Positions 20,331 through 32,453 are shown, counted from the first letter of the stretch. The stretch is DNA of 64,000 bases from Acanthosepion esculentum (GCA_964036315.1 OZ038480.1:10217703-10281702); one strand, 5' to 3'. Notes: generated by a model from the sequence alone, not told the origin. A program made the numbers and translations.

Positions 20331-23300
20331 GAGAGCCGACAGATTGAGGAAGAAGTAGGCTACGCAGAGACAGACAGACAAGCGGACAATTTCTAATAAT
20401 TTCTGGACAGACTGTTTAAATATAATTTGTTGTGTATTATTGTGTAAATAAATGTAAGTACAAACTTAAGAAGACAGAATGTCTGTCTGCATCCGAAGGT
20501 GCGCACGCACTTACACGTGAATTCTCGAGAGCACGTATGTATACAATAAATACAAACACACCCACGTGGACTGGAGCAGACAAAAAATTTAACAACACGA
20601 AGATTTATAGAGATGAAAAAATAGCCTTTGTGGTATGATTACTGACATAAAGACACACTCACTGGAAAAGTACAAGGTCATTCTTAACTTTAGTCCTACT
20701 ACATTCGTTGTCGTTCACTCACGGAGACGAGAACGACTGGTTTTAGTGTAGACGATCCATTTGAGAGGCATGAGGTAGGTGAAGTCCAGTTTATTTGGCC
20801 TTGCAATTACAACTCCATTTTCACTTCAGGAGCAAAGTCATCAAGTAATCTGGTGTTGATTCTATTTATTATAAATTCCATTAAAGCAGAAATAAGAAGT
20901 TTGAAAGGAATTGAAGATAAAATTAGGGTCCGTGGCGGGGATTATTACAAAGACTTGTATTTATTAAGTCTGTTTTTCTTTGATAACATCGACTGCCCCT
21001 GTACAATAACAATCGTTACATTTTGTGTATGAAATGAATAACAGACATTGGGGTACAAACACATTCATTTTTAATATAATAAAAGGTGCCTAACGTATTT
21101 ATTAAACTTAACTTAGTACAGTAAGATGTCAATCGTGTTGAGGAAGACTGTGTTACGCCAGTCAACGTTTTTATACTTGGACTTGACTGTACCCTTAGCA
21201 CAAGATGAAAATGCATAAAGTTAGAATTTGTTTATTAAGCGTAGCTTAATATAACAGAAGGAAGGAATAAAGATGGACATATTGTGTTACGCCAGTCTTC
21301 GAAATGAAGGGGGGCTATTTGATTACCCTGACAATCAGCATTGGAAATATTGTTTTTTTCTTTTTAAACTGGGTTTGAACACCGAACTCTATTACGAGTA
21401 GTAAAATACGTAGAACAGGTCATTATGATATATATATGTACTTTCTGCGTTTTTTGTGTCTGTTAACACGTTTTTTGGCGTCATTAGATCGTAAATCAAA
21501 AGAAATAAAAGTTATCAGAAGCGCAAGGTTTACTTTGGCGCATTAGTCAGCTAATCTTGCTAAATTATTCGTTCATATAGTGAGTCCAGTTCTTGCGAGA
21601 TAACCTGTTTTGTTGCCTTGTGTCAGACTAAAAGCTAAACTTCGTAAATATCCCTCAGAATTTTCTCCGAGTGAACCTGAAGTCGAAGAATCGCTAACAA
21701 ATTAGTAGCGTGGTAGGCTCGATCCTAATGGAGGCCCGCTCTCATCAACTTGCATCCAATCCAACTAAACAAGCCTCAGTAAACGTTTTCGAAATCGATC
21801 TATATTTCTTTGATTGATAAGTAACAATTAAGGATCAAAATGAATGGAACGAAATTCACTTGAAGTTGTTTTTCGTTTAGAAATGAGTGGTAATTCCCAA
21901 GGTCAATAAGAGTTTTAAAAGCTAGGATTAGATTAGTTTTTAAGGGGTTTTCATCCAATTTTACCAGCCAAAAATCCAAAATCTTTCTATTTTCTCAAAC
22001 GAGGTGATAGTATTTATATACTTTTTTTTTTTTTACTTAATAGGGCACAAGATGTTGTAACATTTTTATATTGCATCAAACTTACAAGTGGGGAGGCCAA
22101 GACCGTCTGCCTGCATTAAAAATTTTCATTTAAAATTTCGTCTTTTAGTTGTTCTCGGACACCTACTAGTAGCACCTGTCATAAATATTAAACTCTCACG
22201 ATTATTCAGCAAGTTCCAAAGCTTGAATTAGTTTTGCACTAGGTACAATCTAGGAATCGGAAGAAAAATATGTTATTGTGCCAATCTTCCAAGTATAAAA
22301 AGCATTCCTGCCTTTATAATAATCGTCATTTGAAATATTGATTTTCTTTCTGAGGTTGAACGCGATATTCAGCAATCTCGGTGACCAAATGAGTTTTTTT
22401 CTGCTTCTCGTTCTTTTCTTTGCGATTTCCATATAACGAAATAAAATAGCATGAATGAACACGAAACAATTTTTCATAATCTTGTCGTGCTGCCATTGTA
22501 GTTTTGTGCGAACGAGACTGACCTGCATACATTTACATATTTCTCTATTTTGTTTATATATGAATTACTTTTTCCATAAAGCAATGATTATTTGAATCAA
22601 CGAAATCATTTCTATCTTCTTCATGTTTGCCTTGTTTTATGTCGAGATGTCGGCAATGACTTCTCAGAGATTTTCTCAGATATCATTAGTTGCGCCTTGG
22701 CTAATCATTTTGAGAAGATAATTTTATCCACGTATTCCAGTTATGAGTCATAGGCTACCGGGAAATAAATGTATCAATAGATTGTGTGTTATTCGTTCAT
22801 ATTTTCTTCGTTTTTTTTATATATCCAGACATTGATGTATGTGTTTAAAAATATATACATGAGAACAATAACATTTGATAATGTATTCCAGACATATTTC
22901 GACGATCTTTGTTGTGTTCAATTAAATATTTCCATTATTATATAAATATCTCGAACGGTTGGCAACATCTTTGTGATTTTTAATATCATATCTCCTGATA
23001 ATTTCTTAAGCCGTTCTAGTGTTTTTTTTTAGTTCTATGTGGAGGTATTTTAATTGCTCTACAGATTTTCGGAAAGCTATCTCCATCTTTGTTTTCATTA
23101 ACGCTTTTCTGCTCAAGTAATATATAGAGTAAAAAGAATATAGCCTATGTTAGAACTTCAGAAAATAACTTGTCTGTATAATTTCATGCTGTGGATTCTC
23201 CCGTCGTTCATTGAAAATAATCCTTTAAGAGTATGAAGGAACAAAGATGAAAGATTCCAGATTAACCGAGAGTGTAGAAAACAAATAGTAATAGAAGACT

Positions 23301-23540
23301 TCTTCAACAAACTCTTTTATAATATTTGAGTTTAAATATTCTCCGAGAATAGATAAAATTTTACCAATAAAAACTCGCCATATATTAACTTAACAGTAGA
23401 GAAACAAAATAATTATACAATTAATGATTTTATCAAATCAACGCAGTTTAGCCACTACTTGGTTGATGAGATTGTTGTCGATTTCCCAATAACTCTTAGG
23501 TGTTCGAACAAAGGTTAAAACCTCTTTTTGAAAATCAAAA
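20331..23540. other. Element-poor stretch
   Basis: No supported gene. GTGTTACGCCAGTC occurs twice (21,151 and 21,281), each after an AACTTA/GCTTAATATAAC-like segment, and a weaker third version lies near 24,944. This points to a small interspersed repeat I cannot classify. Confidence 0.35.
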
Positions 23541-23544
23541 TTCG

Positions 23545-23612
23545 GAATAGTGATGTTTTACCTGGGCTAGAACGCCGACTCACGAGAAAATACGCAACTA
23601 TCTTAACAATGA
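23545..23612 (-). mobile_element. tRNA-like SINE head
   Basis: On the minus strand GATAGTTGCGTATTTTC followed by GGCGTTCTAGCCCAGG resembles the heads at 29,808-29,875 and 30,640-30,742 (B-box region GTTCGAA/GTTTGAACCC). It is diverged and has no visible acceptor stem. Confidence 0.4.
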
Positions 23613-25137
23613 ATTAAGTGATTAAAAAAATACTTTTTGATTAATATTTCTCATTTGAATTCTTAATTAATTTCGTAGTTTAAACTTTTGCCTTTTAAAT
23701 TATTTTAATATTTTTCTTCCTAATAATGATAGGCATTTTGATATATTTTTCTCTTGCTTTATCGGAAATGACCAAAACTATTTGTAAAGCAGTTAATAAT
23801 TTCGGTACTTTTCCATTCAATCTTGCTTACTCACAGAAGTTTAAAAGTATTTTGTTTCTTGGGACATACTTGTTTTATGCATTACGTTATTTGGACTTTG
23901 TTTTGTTTTTAGGATTAGATTTTAAGTTGGCAATGATGACATGATTACTTGTAATAATCTACGATTGATTCGATCGCTCGAATTGTCCCAACAAATTGTC
24001 TTTCACTTCTAGCTTTATTCACACATTGACTATATTTTTTATTGCGCAAATTCGCCTTTCCTTATAATGTCGTCCACATTTGTTCTTTTCTCAATGCTTT
24101 ACATTCACTCTAAAATTCAAAAGACATTTTCTTTGCAATAATTACATGTCGTGCTGGGAAAATGCAAAAGGTTCAACAGCTTAAATTATAGTTTTTTATA
24201 TTATTTAATTTTATATCATTAATTATATATACTCGCTGTTTCATAATAGTTGTCCTATTTCCATATAAATTTCATACTCTAATGTAACAACTATTATAGA
24301 ACAAGGGTAATATATTTGGAGCATTTTATATTTATTTTAATTCTTTGATTTTAAAAAGCTGTTCAGATTTTCAAACGATAGCCTTTTCTCTTAATATCAA
24401 CAAAGTCTTGTTTCCTTTTCCGTATTTTGCTTTCGCTCCAAAACAAAGGAAATGTTTTCACGGTAATTACATGCCACTCTGCAAAAGTAAAAAAAAATTG
24501 TCAGTAACTTAAGCAAAACGATTTATTTGTAGTTAATTAAGTTCTTGCCATGTAAAGAATTAAATGTAAAGAAGGGCTTTTTACTTATATAATACTATGC
24601 TCTTATATCAGAGGTGCATGCCGAGATTCATTTCGTAATAATTTCTTATCTATATAATCGCTAAACATTGATTGTTCGTATTTGAATTCGAAGATAATAG
24701 ATCTTAGGCGAGTTTCTCCGCAAAGTGAGTGACATACTAAGCTTATCTACGTACTAAGAAGTTTACTTCATGTCAGTCTTTCAAATGGAGATTGCTTGCT
24801 TGCTTGTATACGTTGAAAATCAGCAATCAAAAATCTTTTATCTGAATTAGAATATCGACGAAAAAAATGTAACTATTAAATCCACTAAATTAAATTTTAA
24901 TTTAAGCTTAACTTAACATAAAATCAAGTGGGGAATAGGAAGATTGTGTTGCACTAATTCCCAAAGGTTGAAAGTCCTTCTAGTCTTGAATAGCCGTTTT
25001 TATTTTTTGCTGGAACAAACGACTACTGACCGCCGTGATGATAAGGAAATACGGAACTTTTTCGTCACAGTTAATGGCCTCTTTTTCAAGGTATAAGCTT
25101 TACCTTGATAAACTGATTGTCTAACAGAACTCCATAG

Positions 25138-25138
<1 letters not shown>
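23613..25138. other. Unassigned AT-rich DNA
   Basis: There is a weak third copy of the repeat mentioned at 21.1-21.3 kb (GATTGTGTTGCACTAATTCC near 24,943). The 72-residue open frame at 23,726-23,944 is hydrophobic but has no motif and is probably chance in AT-rich DNA. Confidence 0.35.

Positions 25139-25200
<62 letters not shown>
25139..25200. repeat. (TA)n microsatellite
   Basis: About 31 uninterrupted TA units. Confidence 0.98.
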
Positions 25201-25201
<1 letters not shown>

Positions 25202-25329
25202 CGTGAATCATTCATACGAAAAGCAGATAATGAAGTTAATGATATGGCAAGAATCACTCTCGCAAACAATATTTAATAATAAAATATATTAACCTCGAAT
25301 CCGTTAATGAATGATATGATCCTTGTTTA

Positions 25330-25537
25330 TAAATTCCAGTTTTATAAAGTCTTTTTTTACTACTAGCTTTCAATTCTTTCATACAACCATCTTCAGGTAG
25401 GGAAATAGGTAAGTTTTTTACATCCAGGTAGGATGTCAAAAAACTTACCTAATTCCCTACCTGATGATGATCGTATGAAACGATTGAAAGCTAAGCTAGT
25501 AGCAAAAATAAGACCTGATAAAACCGGAATTTATAAA
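25330..25537. repeat. Long inverted repeat
   Basis: The left arm (about 25,332-25,424) and right arm (about 25,430-25,535) are near reverse complements around a centre at about 25,427. Pairs include TAGGTAAGTTTTTTACATCC / GGATGTCAAAAAACTTACCTA and GCTTTCAATTC / CGATTGAAAGC. A few mismatches are present. Function is unknown; a foldback element or cruciform-forming unit is likely. Confidence 0.75.
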
Positions 25538-25547
25538 CTGGGGCATG

Positions 25548-25794
25548 CTTCGGCAATTAGTTGGGGATCCGTTTCCAGCTGAGCTGGTCGAACTCTCTGC
25601 CTTCGGGCGGAGAGGAACCCAGACAAGGCTATGTCGAAGGGCAGAGTCTCGTCTGCGGTGGTAGACAGCAACCCGACCCCATGTATACTGGGTCTACGGG
25701 GAATTTTTCCACGAGCCTACGGGCTCGGATACCCTACGTTAAAATCGGCCTTGTGCCACATCTGACCGCGTGGGGCGGTTGGAAAATATCCTTG
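25548..25794 (+). repeat. GC-rich structured repeat, unit 1 of a tandem pair
   Basis: This 247-bp unit starts at CTTCGGCAATTAGTTGG and is far richer in GC than its surroundings. Visible hairpins, in order, are GGGGA..TTTCC, CCAGC-TGA-GCTGG, CTCTCTGCC-TTCG-GGCGGAGAG, a long AGAC...GTCT stem with a GAAG loop, GACCC...GGGTC, and CGAGCC-TACG-GGCTCG. It ends with GGCCTTGTGCCACAT. Two loops are UNCG tetraloops. It is repeated immediately by unit 2 and again at 28,858-29,067. Open frames across it are incidental. I do not recognise the family. Confidence 0.75.
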
Positions 25795-26044
25795 CTTCGG
25801 CAATTAGTTGGAGATTCGTCTCCAGCTGTGCTGGTCGAACTCTCTGCATTCGGGCAGGGATGAACCCGTGCGAGGCTATGCCGAAGGGCAGAGTCTCGTC
25901 TGCGGTGGTACACAGCTACCCGACCCCTTGTATACGGGGTCTACGGGGAATTTTTGCCCGTGCCTACGGGTTCGTTTTTTTCCCGCATTAAAAAAGGCCT
26001 TGTGCCACATCCTGCCTCGCGGAGAGGTAAAGTAAATAACCTTG
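25795..26044 (+). repeat. GC-rich structured repeat, unit 2 of a tandem pair
   Basis: This 250-bp unit directly follows unit 1 with the same order of hairpins: GGAGA-TTCG-TCTCC, CCAGC-TGT-GCTGG, CTCTGC...GCAGGG, GTGCGAG...CTCGTCTGC-type stem with GAAG loop, GACCCC...GGGGTC, and a weaker CGTGCC-TACG-GGTTCG. The stem positions vary while mostly staying paired. The sequence after the unit (CTTGCTTCTGGAATTA) begins to look like a third unit start and then diverges. Confidence 0.75.
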
Positions 26045-26271
26045 CTTCTGGAATTACTAGCCTGCTAACTGATTCCCTGTCTTTCAGTAGTGTATTTTCT
26101 TTTACAATAAACCTCTCTTTCTTTCATCTACGCCCGTGTTGTTGTTCCTTTCACTCGAGTACCACCTTTGTTCGTAACCTTTTTGGATACAACAGTGGCG
26201 ACGAGGATTCGATTCAAACTCACTGCGAGAAAAACCCCAAAACACTGTTTGTAAAACATATAACATATCAT

Positions 26272-26600
<329 letters not shown>

Positions 26601-26619
26601 GTTTGTTCCATGTCATTAT

Positions 26620-27007
26620 TTGAAATGTTCCACTTTTGGTACAATTTCCCTACATTTCCTTTTAGTACAATTTGCCTGTCATTATATGAAATTTTCCACT
26701 TTTAGTACTATTTCCTTACATTTCCTTGTGGTACTATTTCCCTGTCATTATTTGAAATGTTCCACTTTTAGTACCATTTCCTTACATTTCCTTTTAGTAC
26801 TATTACCCTGTCATTATTTGAAATGTTCCACTTTTAGTACTATTTCCTTACATTTCAATTTAGGACTATTTCCCTGTCATTATTTGAAATGTTCCACTTT
26901 TAGTACAATTTCCCAAATTTCCTTTTAGTACTATTTCCCTGTTATTATTTGCAATGTTCCACTTTTTGTACTATTTCCCTACATTTCCTTTTAGTACTAT
27001 TTCCCTA
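26620..27007. repeat. 66-bp minisatellite, about six units
   Basis: The unit TGAAATGTTCCACTTTTAGT, TACTATTTCC-T-TACATTTCC and TTTTAGTACTATTTCCCTG recurs at 26,621, 26,687, 26,753, 26,819 and 26,885 (exactly 66 each) and at 26,950. Because 66 is a multiple of three, a 102-residue open frame with a 22-residue period spans it. I take that as a by-product. Confidence 0.92.
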
Positions 27008-28490
27008 CATGACTGAGTCGATCATATCTATCAACAGTTTCTTTTTCTTCAATATCTTAAAACTGTGTGTATTATCATGATTACTCCTAGGAAAGATTTT
27101 GTCAAACCAATGCTAGAGATATAAGTCTGCCCTCCTATTTAACTCATCCCTTGGGAAAGAAAAGGTGGATTTATGCCTTTTCTAAAAACATTACTGCGAA
27201 GTTAACATGAATTGTTTTACAAATAAGATTGCTGGTTCCATTTGCGATATTGCTAACCGTTAGTCATACTCAAACTTTATTTTTGGGAATGAATTCATTT
27301 ATTTGATATGTAAGTATATTGAATACTAGCAGTCTTCGCCCACTCGCTATCGCTTCGCAATGTAAGATATATTCACTGCTTGAAATCTTTGAAACAAAAA
27401 TTTTAAATGAACATTTCATTCATAAATTGGCTTGTTATAGTTAAGGAAAGTTTTACAAATAGATGCTAACTTGTTGCAGGGCAAGTAAAATGCAAATTTC
27501 AAACACTTTTCTGCACTATATAAGACGATATTCCTAAACAGAACTATTTTTGATATGAAAATCAAAAGAATCCTCGAATGAAAAAACAGTAATGAAGGAT
27601 AGTTAATTAATGAAAGAAACATTTTTAAAATCGATTAGTTAAAACTTAAGAGTGATATTGCCTAGAAGTCGACAATATATAATACAGATATTGAGTTTTT
27701 TTTGCGTAAATTACTATAAAGTAGTGCTGGGGCTTTTTAATCTCAGAATTCGTGGGAGAATTGAGCTCCAATTTCGCATTTATTCATATAGATTCCATAA
27801 TAAAGGTTTTACTTAATAAGCTATTATGTTTCTCTAACTCTTCAAATGTTGAATGGATAACTAATTATAATTTCTGTTTTCCCATCTTTGCACTATATTA
27901 ATTTTATCTTATAAATTGTCCCCTGTTCTGTCACCCATGAAAAAGAAATAATTGTTTGTACGGAATTAAGGATCTACGTACATCAAATCTTTAAATTAAG
28001 TTGTAGCAGAAGAATTATTGAACTTTTAAAAGGTAAGCTTAAACATTAATTCAATACTAAAATGAAGTGATCAATTTTAAGTTCTTCTGTAGTTTATTGA
28101 TGCCTATAGCATCTGCTCCTCCCTCGCTATTGTGATGATGGTCAAACCAAGAGTCCTGCACAGGAGCTAGCTTAAATGCCGCCCGATACAATTTTGGATA
28201 CAAAAGGAAAATAAAAGTTACTCTCCTTGAACCATAAAACCAACGATGGCTAGTATAATATATTAATGTATATTTATAACTTCGCATAATCTGGCAACCC
28301 TGAATCTGAGCTCAACGAAAATCATTCTCTGCGCCTAACTTTTCTAGGGCTTTTGAATGAGCTATGAATCATTGAAATCAGACCAAGGTGTTGTTTGGAC
28401 ACACACACGCACACACGCACACGCACAAACACACATACACTGTACTTTATATATAAGATTATGAATTAAAGAAACCATAGTAGTAATTAT
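27008..28490. other. Unassigned AT-rich DNA
   Basis: No gene or classifiable repeat, except an imperfect CA run at 28,398-28,440. Confidence 0.35.
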
Positions 28491-28499
28491 AGTATGTAT

Positions 28500-28800
28500 T
28501 GCATATCCCGTGTCTCACAGAGATGTTTCCTATTGGTATCAGAGATCTGTGTTCGATGCATTGTCAAAAAGCTAATGCTTAGATTATGCAGAACCACTCC
28601 ACCTGGCAAGTTGACGTCACACAACCGTCTTATTCCTATTCTATCCACTTCCGCCATATTTATTCCATACTAAACTAAATTACAAATAAATATAAAATTT
28701 TATTCAGATTTGTTTCATGATTAATGATAGTTGTGTATTTCCTACAGGTGTCAAAGATCGGTGATCGAGTCGAGATAAAGATTTAGAATGCTGATTTTCT
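28500..28800 (+). mobile_element. Possible SINE heads (two, diverged)
   Basis: CCTATTGGTATCAGAGATCTG then GTTCGATGC (28,527-28,560), and CCTACAGGTGTCAAAGATCGG then GATCGAGTC (28,741-28,775), resemble the A-to-B-box region of the SINEs at 29.8 and 30.6 kb. Neither shows a clean A box. Confidence 0.35.
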
Positions 28801-28857
28801 AATTTGTTTTCCTATTGGAAGACTTGAATAACCTAATATTTCTAAGGAGCAGTGCCA

Positions 28858-29067
28858 TAGCCTGTTCAACTGTCGAACTCTCTGCCTTGAGCAGAGAGGA
28901 ACCCGGACGAGGCTTTGCCGAAGGGCAAAGTTTCGTCCAGGGAAGTAGACAGACCGTGAACCCGTTTATGCGGGTTCTAAGGGAATATTTTTGGCCGAGC
29001 CTACGGGCTCGGAAAACCCACAATAAACTCGGCCTTGTGCCACATACATCCCTCCTGGGGGGGGGTT
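28858..29067 (+). repeat. GC-rich structured repeat, third copy
   Basis: This is a single diverged copy of the 25.5-26.0 kb unit. Its hairpins are CTCTCTGC-CTTGA-GCAGAGAG, GGACGAG...CTTTGCC-GAAG-GGCAAAG...CGTCC, GAACCCG-TTTATG-CGGGTTC and CCGAGCC-TACG-GGCTCGG, followed by GGCCTTGTGCCACAT. In the GAACCCG stem the third pair is A-T, where units 1 and 2 have C-G, a compensatory change. The first 60 bases of the unit are not recognisable here. Confidence 0.75.
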
Positions 29068-29807
29068 AAATATTAACATAATATTTCTATTCCATTTTCA
29101 AACTTCATTTGGCATTTTGCCATACTAAGATACGCTTAATAAACCTCCGTGCTCCATTTCCGTGCGTAAATGATAATTTTTATTGACAAAATTGTTCAAT
29201 CCTTGTTGTAAAGGGGTGCAATGTTAGTTCATTTTAAGTTTAATGTGTTGTACTTTATTTAACGTACCATTTGTTGAAAGTACTATTTATGAATTAAAAT
29301 TTGAAAGAAAAATTAAGGAAATAAAGGGTCGATTGGGAAAGAAATCTGAAGGGCTACCCAAAAGTTCGAAGAACTTAATCACCAAAGAGCTTCTTCAAAG
29401 AAAGTAAAATTTATAAAATAAAGTTCCTATTATTTACTGATAGGGTGATTTCCAAAGATGTAAGAAATCTTTGATGTGACACAGGAAATTCTGAGTAACT
29501 ACCCCAATTGATCAATCCGTTCCAATTTACTTTTGTTTAGCGCCATGTATGTTTAAATTGGTAAAAAGTTTTCTTAATGATTACACAGAGCAGTGGTTCT
29601 CAGAGTTTCAGGCCACATTTTCCCCCACTGTTGGAGTCCCAGAATTTTTCAGTTTCTCCCCCAATCTAAATTGCCAAATTGTCATCTAGTAATTATTTTA
29701 TAATTGTGCATATGATTTAAACTTATGACTAACATTTCTCCTAGGGGTAAAATTTTCTCTTTAATATAAAATTTCTGGCTTGGGAGACAAGTACAATTTA
29801 AATCTGC
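29068..29807. other. Unassigned AT-rich DNA
   Basis: I see no gene or repeat here. Confidence 0.35.
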
Positions 29808-29885
29808 GCAATGGCTAAGAGCGTTTCGTATTTTCAATCAGTGTCAGAGATCAATATTTGAACCCAGGCCAGAATATTGAGTTTT
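29808..29885 (+). mobile_element. tRNA-like SINE head
   Basis: ATGGCTAAGAGCG (A-box-like) and ATTTGAACCCAGG (B-box-like) lie about 45 bases apart. The same arrangement is at 30,640-30,742. Confidence 0.5.
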
Positions 29886-30639
29886 AAAGCAGGCAAACTT
29901 TTCCAATTTGAAAGTTTAACATAACACAATATCCCCCATCTTCATATCATCATAATGAAGCATCAACATATACCCAAATTTAATTTTTCAAAAATGTGAA
30001 TGTCATGTATAAAGATATTCAAGTTTAACTAAGAATGTCTCACTGCGAAATTTCTAATAGGACATTCTAAGTGGGCATTCCTACTTGACTGCCTTGAAAA
30101 GCAATATGCAAAATCCTAATTTATATCTCTGTTTGAACGTCGACAACTTGTTCCGATCTCATACGCAACAATATCACCCACGAAGCAGGCCACAACTACA
30201 AAGTCGTTGATCTTTACAAAATTTTGTTTAACTTGGCATAAGGAAAAATGGGAGAAAAATAAATGTTCTATGTTTCTAAGTAGTAAAACCCATCTCACCT
30301 TCAAATGTGAAATCAGTTCCTGGGTTTTTTACTTGGGTCCGAAACCGGACGTTTGTTGGCGATTGTATCTGTTACATTTACTGTAAATACATTTGGATTA
30401 AGGGAGAAACTAACTGTAATTCTAAATTATAGGTTTTCATCTGCATTCGTAATTCCTGTCAAGTTTTTTAACATCTTTATGACAAAAAAATAAATTGTTT
30501 AATATCAAACTTTGTTAAGTAATACCATTTATTAGAGAGTACCTATAATGTGCGCATGTCTCGCAGGCCACTATACTTGAATCGTGAGTGTAAATTCTCA
30601 CAAGATTCTTGATAGCTCGGTGTCAGGCTGAGCTTAGTA

Positions 30640-30742
30640 AATAACAACTGGCTTATGGCTGAGATAGTTGCGTATTTCCTATCAGTACCATAGAATGGTG
30701 TTCGAATTCAGACAAAAAAAAAACAAACAAAAAAAAACATTT
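30640..30742 (+). mobile_element. tRNA-derived SINE with A-rich tail
   Basis: TGGCTTATGGCTGAGATAG (A box), GCGTATTTCC and TGGTGTTCGAATTC (B box) are followed directly by an A-rich run (30,713-30,741). This is consistent with a short retroposed copy. There is no cloverleaf, so it is not a tRNA gene. Confidence 0.55.
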
Positions 30743-31079
30743 CATATAATGATCTTTCAAGTTACGCACTGTGTTTCTTTTAATTTGAAAAATTGGCGCA
30801 ATACAATCTTGCTACTATTTTTTACAAAAATTTAGCTTCATTCAGTACCAAGAGAAATCATTAAGGGTGAATAGGTTGTCTCTATTTGGATGACTTTTCT
30901 GTTTGTTTTTTCTCTTTTTCCAACAACACAGTAAATATTAATAAATGGTATATCTTATGTAATACTTCATGTTTCCCACTATTTTATTATTCATAGACTT
31001 CGTGTCGTCCGGCATAATGCGAAATTGATATTAAAAGATTCTGTTGCACTAATATTGGAGATCGGATAGCTTTCCTGAT

Positions 31080-31172
31080 TTGAAAATTTGCATGCAAAAT
31101 CATATTTTCTTGTCTCGAGTAATAGTGGGAAATACGCAACTATCTCAGCCAGCGAGGCAAGCCTTCACTAAT
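31080..31172 (-). mobile_element. tRNA-like SINE head
   Basis: On the minus strand GGCTTGCCTCGCTGGCTGAG then ATAGTTGCGTATTTCCCAC matches the head family at 30.6 kb. The B box is eroded. Confidence 0.4.
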
Positions 31173-31858
31173 TTATTCATAATTTATAAATTTAGGAACT
31201 TCGTGGACAACTTTATTATTGTTATTTGTCATCGTCTTTGTAACTTGCAAACACAAATATATCTGAACGAAAGTAAGAAATAGTACCATGTGGTGATGGA
31301 TTTAAAAAAAAATTGAAACTGCGCAGTAACTTTTCCTTCTATGCCTATGCCTACTCGTAAAGACATAGTCACTAGCACCTCTCTCACTCACTACCTAGCC
31401 CTGTACTTCATTTTCTCTCCCCCACTCTCTCCCTCTCTCACACACACACAGATACACACACACATGCAAACACGTTTCCATACAGACATTTACACTCATC
31501 AGAGAACACAGTAGAAAATCAACCTGAACGTTTTCTTTTTGTTTTTTGTTGTTTTGTTTTAGCATTTGTAAAAGTGTCGAACAGAAATTATATGAGATGA
31601 ATGCTTGCTTCGAAGGCACCAAGGAAAGTGTGTCAGTCTCGCGAACTAAAATTATTCCATCATTAACAGAACGCCTAATAACCGTGATATTGTGTAAGTC
31701 TAAAGAAATAAAAAATAAAAAATTAAAATTAAAATAAACCTGACTCTGAAGTTAATCTCCGCGCGGGCGTGTGAAAAAATGCGCGCGAAAAGAAGAACCA
31801 CGTGCGTGCAGAAATTGTGCATGAAAAACGTTAAACACACGCGCGGCTACACAAACAA

Positions 31859-31862
<4 letters not shown>
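31173..31862. other. Unassigned DNA
   Basis: CT/CA-rich simple sequence at 31,420-31,470. No gene could be supported. Confidence 0.35.

Positions 31863-31913
<51 letters not shown>
31863..31913. repeat. (AT)n microsatellite
   Basis: About 25 AT units. Confidence 0.97.
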
Positions 31914-31917
<4 letters not shown>

Positions 31918-32136
31918 CCTGTATAAATATTTAAGCAAAGAAAAATGTGTGTGTGTTGTTTATACATAGATGTCTAAATTCATATATTTATGTATATCAG
32001 CACCTCATATATATAGTGAGGTATGTCCTATCATTATAAATGTTTGTCGATCATTACTTCTGTATAATGGCTTCTATCGTCAGTCCGCTACCACAAAGAC
32101 TAATATAAAATCTAAGATTAGCTTTAATAGACAATA

Positions 32137-32218
32137 TATATATATATATAGTCATCCAGAGAGAGACTTTTTCAGTGTATCACAGCTCATCAGTGTGCCT
32201 AGACATCCGATTGCTTCA

Positions 32219-32220
<2 letters not shown>
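32137..32220 (-). mobile_element. Degenerate hammerhead-bearing repeat
   Basis: The minus strand aligns with 46,340-46,415: TCTAGGCACACTGATGAGCT and GTGATAC followed by GGATGACTATATA. CTGATGA (32,193-32,187) is intact, but stem II has a C-C mismatch and the ACA/TGT stem III is gone (GAAAAAGTCTCTCTC), so self-cleavage is unlikely. Its end passes into (AT)n at 32,137-32,150. Confidence 0.6.

Positions 32221-32221
<1 letters not shown>

Positions 32222-32275
<54 letters not shown>
32222..32275. repeat. (AT)n microsatellite
   Basis: About 27 AT units. Confidence 0.97.
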
Positions 32276-32277
<2 letters not shown>

Positions 32278-32453
32278 GAATTACCATGGAATGACGATTC
32301 TCAGGCGATCTTTTGACCATGGACTGAAGACCGCTTCAACGGACAGTCGTAATACAGTACTGATCCCCATGTCCTCACTGACTATATGCATAAACGGTCT
32401 ATCTTCGATACAGATCACTTCCCTCCCATAAATATAGCAAATTACATACAATA

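Noticed and set aside
25470..25500. CCTGATGATGATCGTATGAAACG at the 25.4-kb inverted repeat as a hammerhead
   Set aside because: Stem II cannot form more than two pairs and the part after GAAAC does not make stem III plus cleavage C.
25561..26035. Protein genes in the GC-rich repeat
   Set aside because: Overlapping frames exist on the plus strand but the frames differ between the two units, and variation follows hairpins, not codons.
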